Assembly: GCA_021782675.1 (NCBI GenBank)
Contig: JAJXUS010000049.1
Location: forward strand, 1-9,488
Length of the DNA: 9,488 nucleotides
DNA from: Acidobacteriota bacterium
Lineage (GTDB): Bacteria > Acidobacteriota > Terriglobia > Terriglobales > Acidobacteriaceae
Reading direction: 5' to 3'
The first letter of the stretch is position 1, and every line of letters starts with the position of its first letter. The notes below the pieces were generated by a model. The model saw only the letters and a program-made list of their open reading frames with translations. It made no database searches and was not told where the DNA came from. Both the position numbers and the translations under genes were made by a program. This document shows, in pieces, positions 5,188 through 9,488 of this stretch.

Positions 5188-6117
5188 GAGTTGTTCGCCC
5201 GGGGTCGGCGCGTAGCCGTTCAAAAATGCCCCGACCGGCATGCGGCGCTTTCCTTCCAACTGCACCTCCAGCAGCTCAAGCAGGGTGCCCTTGCCACAGG
5301 CGATCAGTACGCGGTCCTGGGCGCGATGCATCGTTCCTGGCGCGGCAGTGCCTGCGTACTCGCCCGTCGGGCGCATGGCATGGACCGTCAGGTTCTTCCC
5401 GCGAAAGCGCGTCCAGGCTCCTGGCCACGGCTGAAAACCACGCCAGCGGTTGTAAATCTCCTGCGCCGGGTGGGTCCAGTCGATGCGAGCGTCATCGCGC
5501 GTCAGAATCGGCGCGAGCGTCGCCTGGGAGCTGTCCTGTGGCTTCGCCTGCACCGTGCCATTCTCCAGGCCGGCCAGCGTCTCCACCATCAGCCCCGCGC
5601 CCATCGTCGCCAGCATCGGAAAAAGATCGGCTGCGGTCTGATCGGGTCCAATCTGTGCCGTACGCTGCAGCAGGATGTCCCCAGTGTCAAGGCCGGCATC
5701 GAGACGCATCGTCGTGACGCCGGTCTCGGTCGCTCCGCGGGCAATGGCCCATTGGATGGGCGCCGCGCCGCGATAGAGCGGCAGCAGCGATCCGTGCAGG
5801 TTTAGATTGCCGAAGCGTGGCAGCGCGAGCATCCACGGGGGAATGATGCGGCCATACGCGACGACGATGATCGCGTCCGGCGCTAGCGATGCCAACTGCT
5901 GCTGGAGCTCTGGGTTGTCGCGCAGTTTCACCGGCTGAGCCACAGGAACAGCGCGCGCAAGAGCGGCCTGCTTGACGGCGGGCAGGCGAAGCTCCAAGCC
6001 GCGCCCTGCAGCCCGGTCGGGCTGCACCAGGGCGAGCACAATTTCGTGGCCCGCATCGAGCAGCGCGTGAAACGTGGGCACGGCAAACTGCGGCGTGCCA
6101 CAGAAGACGAGCCGCAT
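5182..6117 (-). CDS. fmt: Methionyl-tRNA formyltransferase
   Basis: Transfers a formyl group from 10-formyl-tetrahydrofolate to initiator Met-tRNA in the cytoplasm. The 311-residue length is normal. The N-terminal catalytic domain shows MRLVFCGTPQFAVP (1-14), VQPDRAAGRG (31-40), VVAYGRIIP (85-93), the active-site NLNLHGSLLPLYRGAAPIQ (104-122, Asn106 and His108) and RLDAGLDTGDIL (138-149, catalytic Asp144). A C-terminal tRNA-binding domain follows from about 205 (RDDARIDWTHPAQEIYNRWRG). I chose the ATG at 6117 because it begins the family-typical MRLVFCGTP; a GTG at 6126 in the same frame overlaps the end of def. The gap to def is two bases, the classic def-fmt arrangement. It is the last gene of the minus-strand operon and stops inside the degenerate end of the repeat array. 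Confidence 0.96.
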   Translation of the reverse strand: MRLVFCGTPQFAVPTFHALLDAGHEIVLALVQPDRAAGRGLELRLPAVKQAALARAVPVAQPVKLRDNPELQQQLASLAPDAIIVVAYGRIIPPWMLALPRFGNLNLHGSLLPLYRGAAPIQWAIARGATETGVTTMRLDAGLDTGDILLQRTAQIGPDQTAADLFPMLATMGAGLMVETLAGLENGTVQAKPQDSSQATLAPILTRDDARIDWTHPAQEIYNRWRGFQPWPGAWTRFRGKNLTVHAMRPTGEYAGTAAPGTMHRAQDRVLIACGKGTLLELLEVQLEGKRRMPVGAFLNGYAPTPGEQLG

Positions 6118-6119
6118 GC

Positions 6120-6629
6120 CTACCACTCGCCGTTTTTCTGGAGCTTGCGGATTTTGCGAAGCTGCAGATCGCGCTTCAGCCGGCTCAGCCGGAAGATGAA
6201 GAGGATGCCGTCCAGGTGGTCGATCTCATGCTGCAGCGCGCGAGACAGCAGCTCTGTGCCGGAGACTTCAAAGAACTCGCCGGAAACATTCTGGGCGCGC
6301 ACCGTCACCTCTGCCGCGCGGTTCACCTTGTCGCGAATCTCGGGCAGGCTCAGACAGCCTTCTTCTTCGCACTGCTTGCCGGTCCGCTCGATGATCTCCG
6401 GGTTGATTAACGTTAACTTTTGCGCGGGATCCTTTTGAAAGCTGACGTCGATGACGGTCAGCCGTTTGGCGATGCCGATCTGCGGGGCCGCCAGCCCGAT
6501 ACCCTGCGCTTCATACATGGAGGCGAACATGTCATCCACCAACTGCCGCAGATTGCTGTCAAAGGCGGTGACTGGCTGCGCAGGCGTCTGCAGCACCGGG
6601 TCGGGATATTTCACAATGGGGTAGATCAT
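6120..6629 (-). CDS. def: Peptide deformylase
   Basis: Metalloenzyme that removes the N-terminal formyl group from new proteins, undoing the action of its neighbour fmt. The 169-residue protein has all three deformylase motifs: GIGLAAPQIG (43-52), EEGCLSLPE (89-97, metal ligand Cys92) and QHEIDHLDGILF (133-144, metal ligands His134 and His138, catalytic Glu135). EGCLSLPE is the usual type-1 bacterial form. The ATG at 6629 starts MIYPIVKYPDPVL, the normal family beginning. Only a weak AGTGA lies upstream, so translation may be coupled to aroC, whose stop is 18 bp away. The C-terminal basic tail (RLSRLKRDLQLRKIRKLQKN) resembles that of other acidobacterial-type deformylases in style, but this is not diagnostic. 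Confidence 0.96.
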   Translation of the reverse strand: MIYPIVKYPDPVLQTPAQPVTAFDSNLRQLVDDMFASMYEAQGIGLAAPQIGIAKRLTVIDVSFQKDPAQKLTLINPEIIERTGKQCEEEGCLSLPEIRDKVNRAAEVTVRAQNVSGEFFEVSGTELLSRALQHEIDHLDGILFIFRLSRLKRDLQLRKIRKLQKNGEW

Positions 6630-6647
6630 GAGCGTGTCACTTGCTGG

Positions 6648-7829
6648 TTAAAACGTGCGAATCTGGTCGCAGTAGCCATCATAATTTCGCATCATCTCGC
6701 GCAGGGAGTCGCCGCCGAACTTTTCGCAGGCCGCCTTCGCCAGTGTCAGCGCGACCATCGCCTCAGCAGCCACGCCCGCCGCCGGAACCACGCATACATC
6801 CGACCGCTCGTAGGCCGCCTTCACTTCTTCCCGAGTGGCGAAATCCACGGATGCCAGTGGCCGGCGCAACGTTGAGATGGGCTTCAGATAGCCGCGTACG
6901 ATCACGTCTTCACCATTGGTGATGCCGCCCTCAAGGCCGCCCGCGTTATTCTGGTCACGTCGAAAACGCGTATGCCCGTCTGGTTCATTTTCCGCCGCGT
7001 AGTGAATCGAGTCGTGCACGGCAGAGCCGAATTCGCCAGCGGCCGTAACGCCGCGTCCAATCTCGACGGCCTTGACGGCCTGCAGCGACATCACGGCAGC
7101 GGCCAGCTGAGTATCCAGCCGCTCATCCCAGTTGGCATAGGTGCCCAGTCCCGGCGGTACGCCGTGCGCAATCACTTCAAACACTCCGCCAACCGAATCC
7201 CCGGTTCGCAGAGCCTGATCGACGACGGCTTTCATGCGCTGCTCCGCGGCAGGGTCCACGCAGCTCAGCAGAATCTCCTCGCGGTCACCCAGAGCGGCGA
7301 CTTCCTCCCACGCCGCGGGACGATCCAGCTCCGCCGAACCGACGCGGATGACGTGGCTGGCGACCTGAATGTTGAGCGCTGCGAGGAGCTGGCGCGCGAT
7401 TGAGCCCGCAGCGACGCGCGCCGTCGACTCGCGGGCGGAGGCACGTTCAAGCACATAGCGCGCATCTGGAAAGTCATACTTCAGAGCACCTGGCAGATCG
7501 GCGTGTCCAGGCCGCGGAGAGGCGACGGCCTTGTGCTTTTCCGGGTCCCCGGCGGCCACCGGCAGCGACTCGGTCCAGTTCTTCCAGTCATTATTCGCAA
7601 TCTGCAGGGCGATGGGTGAGCCGATGGTTTTGCCATGGCGCACGCCCGACAGGATATGGGCCTGGTCGCGCTCAATGCGCATGCGGCCGCCCCGGCCATA
7701 TCCCTGCTGGCGGCGCCACAGCTCATGGTCAATCGCCGCCTGCGTGATGGGCACGCCGGCCGGCATCCCTGAAACCATGGCGATCAGACATTCGCCGTGC
7801 GATTCACCAGCGGTCGAAAAACGTAGCAT
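6648..7829 (-). CDS. aroC: Chorismate synthase
   Basis: Makes chorismate from EPSP, the last shikimate-pathway step, using reduced FMN. From the ATG at 7829 the protein is 393 residues, within the family range. Motifs visible: MLRFSTAGESHGE (1-13, catalytic His11), RRQQGYGRGGRM, SGVRHGKTIGSPI, PRPGHADLPGALKY (second conserved His), RASARESTARVAAG, FGSAVHDSI, NNAGGLEGGITNGEDV, RGYLKPISTL and SDVCVVPAAGVAAEAM. I preferred ATG 7829 because homology starts exactly there and AGGA lies four bases upstream. In-frame alternatives are ATG 7841 (GGAGAGG directly against it), ATG 7859 and GTG 7868, which would add up to 13 residues. Its partner gene aroB lies in the opposing operon of the same window. 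Downstream def is 18 bp away; the upstream EVE gene ends 62 bp before. Confidence 0.95.
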   Translation of the reverse strand: MLRFSTAGESHGECLIAMVSGMPAGVPITQAAIDHELWRRQQGYGRGGRMRIERDQAHILSGVRHGKTIGSPIALQIANNDWKNWTESLPVAAGDPEKHKAVASPRPGHADLPGALKYDFPDARYVLERASARESTARVAAGSIARQLLAALNIQVASHVIRVGSAELDRPAAWEEVAALGDREEILLSCVDPAAEQRMKAVVDQALRTGDSVGGVFEVIAHGVPPGLGTYANWDERLDTQLAAAVMSLQAVKAVEIGRGVTAAGEFGSAVHDSIHYAAENEPDGHTRFRRDQNNAGGLEGGITNGEDVIVRGYLKPISTLRRPLASVDFATREEVKAAYERSDVCVVPAAGVAAEAMVALTLAKAACEKFGGDSLREMMRNYDGYCDQIRTF

Positions 7830-7891
7830 GCCGTCCTGCATCCTCTCCAGTTTTGCCATTCCAGACACGCCGCCGGCGCATGGGCCGCTCG

Positions 7892-8266
7892 CTATGCGAT
7901 TAGCCAGTCGTACTGCGCCTGCGTCAGCGGCACGACGGAAAGCCGGCCCTGCCGGACCAGGGGCGAATCCTTAAAAAGCGGCTCCTCGCGAATGGCATCC
8001 AGCGATTTGGCTTCAACGGCCTTACCCACCTTGATCCGCACTACGGGCACTTTAGGGTCTTGCGCGTCCACGCTGACGACCGTTGCCGTGCCGACGGCGG
8101 CCCGCTGACTGCCCGTGTGATAGATCACCAGACGCTCATTCTTGTGCAACTGCCGCAGGAACTTTACGGCCTGGGGATTGGTCACCCCGTCCCATACCGT
8201 CTCGCGATCCCGCGCGAGATCCGCCCAGGAGTAGCTGTCGGGCTCCGTCTTAAGCAAGTACGCCAT
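7892..8266 (-). CDS. EVE-domain protein (thymocyte nuclear protein 1-like)
   Basis: EVE domains are PUA-like folds that bind modified bases in DNA or RNA. The 124-residue protein is essentially a single EVE domain: AYLLKTEPDSYSWADL (2-17), VWDGVTNPQAVKFLRQL (24-40), ERLVIYHTGSQRAAVGTATV (44-63) and a C-terminal FKDSPLVRQGRLSVVPLTQAQYDWL (98-122). The aromatic and Lys/Glu residues of the KTEP-YSW and W-G-N patch, which line the binding pocket in known structures, are kept. The open frame extends 21 codons upstream, but homology and a GGAG site (8274-8277, seven bases away) point to ATG 8266. The start lies inside the end of the YhaM-like gene (17-bp overlap), implying coupled translation. In other genomes stand-alone EVE proteins occur both as housekeeping genes and near defence or restriction genes; here the context is housekeeping. 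Ligand unknown. Confidence 0.88.
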   Translation of the reverse strand: MAYLLKTEPDSYSWADLARDRETVWDGVTNPQAVKFLRQLHKNERLVIYHTGSQRAAVGTATVVSVDAQDPKVPVVRIKVGKAVEAKSLDAIREEPLFKDSPLVRQGRLSVVPLTQAQYDWLIA

Positions 8267-9257
8267 CGGGCGGCTCCGGTCTCTTTGTATCACCGGCGAG
8301 ATAGACGCGCGTGTTGAGCAGCGGCCCATTCAGCACGGGTACGCGGTCCACCCACTCCGGCGCAATGCCATTCTCTGGCTGGCACACCTCACGCAGCGCG
8401 ACCATCTTGGCTTCGATGTTATCCAGGTAGTGCAGCAGGACTGCCTCCGGAATCATCGGCAGTTTGGGTGAGCCAAACTCATAGGCGCCGTGGTGACTGA
8501 GAATCATGTGTTCGACCAGCATGTGCAGCCGCTTGGGAAATCCTGGAATGCTGCGCAGCTTCAGATCCAGCATGCGGGTCGCAATAGAGATGTGCCCGAC
8601 CAGTTGCCCCTGGCGCGTGTAATCGAACGCCAAATCCCATTTGAGTTCGTAGACCTTGCCGATGTCGTGCAGAATGGCGCCGGTCAGCAGCAGGTCGCGA
8701 TGGATGAGCGGAAAATGCTTCGCCGCCAGATCGCAAAATTCGAGCAGGTCCACGATATGTTCCAGCAGTCCCCCTACCCACGCGTGATGCATATATTTGG
8801 CAGCGGGAGCGGACTTGATGCGCGGAGCCAGTTCCGGATCGTCGAGAAACGCGAAGACGAGGGCCTTGAGATTTTCGTCGGTAAAACTATCGACGACATC
8901 GCGCAATTGCGCCCACATTGCTTCCACATCGCGGGTTGTGCTGCGTTGAAAATCTGCGCGATCGACGGATTCGGGCGATATTTTTTCGAGGCTTGTGATT
9001 TTGAGATTGGGCCGCTTGTTGTACTCCTCGACCACACCCGTCACCCGAACAAAATCGCCGTTCTGAAATTTCGCTGCGAGCGCCTCCGCATCGTCCCACA
9101 CGCGCCCGTCAATTTTGCCGGTGCGGTCGATAAGGCTGAGGCAAAGGTAGGGCCTGCCATCCTTGCGATCGCGCAACTGCTTATCCAGTGCGACAAACTC
9201 CGAGGTTATCGGTTTGTTGAGAGCAGCCGCCGCATTTGCAACAAAGAAATCTTTCAT
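8250..9257 (-). CDS. yhaM: YhaM-like 3'-5' exoribonuclease (OB-fold plus HD domain)
   Basis: The 335-residue protein has an N-terminal OB-fold nucleic-acid-binding domain at about 18-95: PYLCLSLIDRTGKIDGRVWD (36-55), then GDFVRVTGVVEEYNKRPNLKI. A metal-dependent HD phosphohydrolase domain covers about 150-300. HD residues visible are HHAWVGGLLEHIVDL (157-171), GAILHDIGK (193-201, His197 and Asp198), HMILSHHGAYEFG (250-262, His255 and His256) and LHYLDNIEAK (275-284, Asp279). This architecture is that of Bacillus YhaM and Staphylococcus CbfA-type 3'-5' exonucleases that trim RNA (and ssDNA in vitro). Length fits (about 310-335). The ATG at 9257 has AGGA nine bases upstream. It overlaps the EVE gene by 17 bp. 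The upstream gene is 77 bp away. Substrate in this organism is inferred from the family only. Confidence 0.9.
   Translation of the reverse strand: MKDFFVANAAAALNKPITSEFVALDKQLRDRKDGRPYLCLSLIDRTGKIDGRVWDDAEALAAKFQNGDFVRVTGVVEEYNKRPNLKITSLEKISPESVDRADFQRSTTRDVEAMWAQLRDVVDSFTDENLKALVFAFLDDPELAPRIKSAPAAKYMHHAWVGGLLEHIVDLLEFCDLAAKHFPLIHRDLLLTGAILHDIGKVYELKWDLAFDYTRQGQLVGHISIATRMLDLKLRSIPGFPKRLHMLVEHMILSHHGAYEFGSPKLPMIPEAVLLHYLDNIEAKMVALREVCQPENGIAPEWVDRVPVLNGPLLNTRVYLAGDTKRPEPPDGVLA
8274..8277 (-). promoter_or_regulatory. Ribosome binding site that fixes the EVE gene start
   Basis: GGAG on the minus strand lies seven bases before the ATG at 8266 and within the last codons of the upstream nuclease gene. 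It supports the 124-residue product over the longer frame opening at 8329. Confidence 0.6.
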
Positions 9258-9305
9258 GGACTTCGATCCTGCGAAAGACCGGCCAGAGTCTCCCGGAGCT
9301 GAGGA

Positions 9306-9323
9306 GGACCGGCTCCCCGGTCC
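9306..9323 (-). terminator. Perfect hairpin in the gap upstream of the yhaM-like gene
   Basis: GGACCGG and CCGGTCC form a perfect 7-bp GC-rich stem around a four-base loop, 11 bases past the stop of the gene ending at 9335. No T-run follows on the minus strand, so it may be a Rho-independent-like pause, a processing site or a 3'-end stabiliser rather than a true terminator. If it does terminate, the nuclease-EVE-aroC-def-fmt operon would need its own promoter in 9258-9305, where I see no clear -35/-10 pair. Confidence 0.4.
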
Positions 9324-9334
9324 GGGATTCCCGT

Positions 9335-9488
9335 TTACGGCTGCGGCTGCGTGGAGCCGCTCGAACTCGAGGAGTCTGCCGGCGCCGCCTTCTCAGACTC
9401 CTTCTTTTGATCGCTCAACCGCGTTTTGCCTGTGTGCGCCGGTTTCGCCTTCTTTTTCTTTATCTGCGTCGAGCTGCCCGCCAGACCC
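9335..9488 (-). CDS. C-terminal end of an unidentified Lys/Ser-rich protein (runs off the window)
   Basis: A minus-strand frame enters from the window edge and ends at TAA 9337-9335, giving 50 visible residues. The content is low-complexity: a basic run KKKKAKPAHTGKTRLSDQ, an acidic/basic stretch KKESEKAAPAD, then SSSSSGSTQPQP at the end. It looks like a disordered C-terminal tail. Such Lys-rich tails with a TRLSD/TRFSD-like motif remind me of periplasmic SurA-like peptidyl-prolyl isomerases of this phylum, but nothing in the visible part proves that. That it is coding is supported by an uninterrupted frame, a sensible charge pattern and a same-strand neighbour 77 bp downstream. No function can be assigned. 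Confidence 0.5.
   Translation of the reverse strand, partial: GLAGSSTQIKKKKAKPAHTGKTRLSDQKKESEKAAPADSSSSSGSTQPQP

Noticed and set aside
8490..9302. 270-residue plus-strand open frame opposite the yhaM-like gene
   Set aside because: No family resemblance, while the opposite strand has clear OB-fold and HD motifs.
1..9488. A defence, mobile or secondary-metabolite system
   Set aside because: No transposase, integrase, toxin-antitoxin, restriction or biosynthetic cluster gene is visible; apart from the left-end mosaic, all genes are housekeeping or widely distributed families.

Overview
The window is a 9.5 kb stretch of GC-rich bacterial DNA that reads mostly as core housekeeping genes. The gene families, their order (aroB–menG–CDF–OsmC–PASTA facing fmt–def–aroC–EVE–yhaM-like) and the protein sequences fit an Acidobacteriota (Terriglobia/Acidobacteriaceae-like) chromosome. 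That taxonomic call is a judgement from protein style, not from a database search. Use of a MenG/UbiE-type methyltransferase suits a menaquinone-respiring organism.

Layout. (1) Positions 1 to about 310 look foreign or chimeric. The first half of a pyridoxamine-5'-phosphate-oxidase-family gene, actinobacterial in style, breaks off near 255. About 50 bp of unassigned sequence follow, and then the 5' end of a minus-strand FAD-binding gene (probably nadB, L-aspartate oxidase) that is cut off near 308. (2) Positions 498-5022 form a tight plus-strand operon: aroB, menG, a cation diffusion facilitator, an OsmC-family protein and a membrane-anchored PASTA protein. Joints include an ATGA stop/start overlap (aroB/menG) and a TAA directly followed by GTG (OsmC/PASTA). 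(3) Positions 5032-5187 hold a 41-bp tandem repeat, each main copy with a perfect 15-nt palindrome, lying between the two convergent operons. (4) Positions 9488 down to 5182 form a minus-strand operon: the C-terminal end of an unidentified Lys/Ser-rich protein, a YhaM-like OB-fold/HD 3'-5' exoribonuclease, an EVE-domain protein, aroC, def and fmt.

How the genes relate. AroB and AroC catalyse the second and last steps of the shikimate-to-chorismate pathway, and chorismate feeds aromatic amino acids and menaquinone; MenG makes the final methylation of menaquinone. Def and Fmt are the matched pair that formylates initiator tRNA and later removes the formyl group from new proteins. The YhaM-like nuclease and the EVE protein overlap by 17 bp and are likely co-translated, which suggests RNA or modified-nucleic-acid metabolism.

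I found no mobile element, CRISPR array, RNA gene or defence system. The points most worth a second look are the mosaic left end, the three C-terminal ferredoxin-like domains on the CDF transporter, and the palindromic repeat between the convergent operons.
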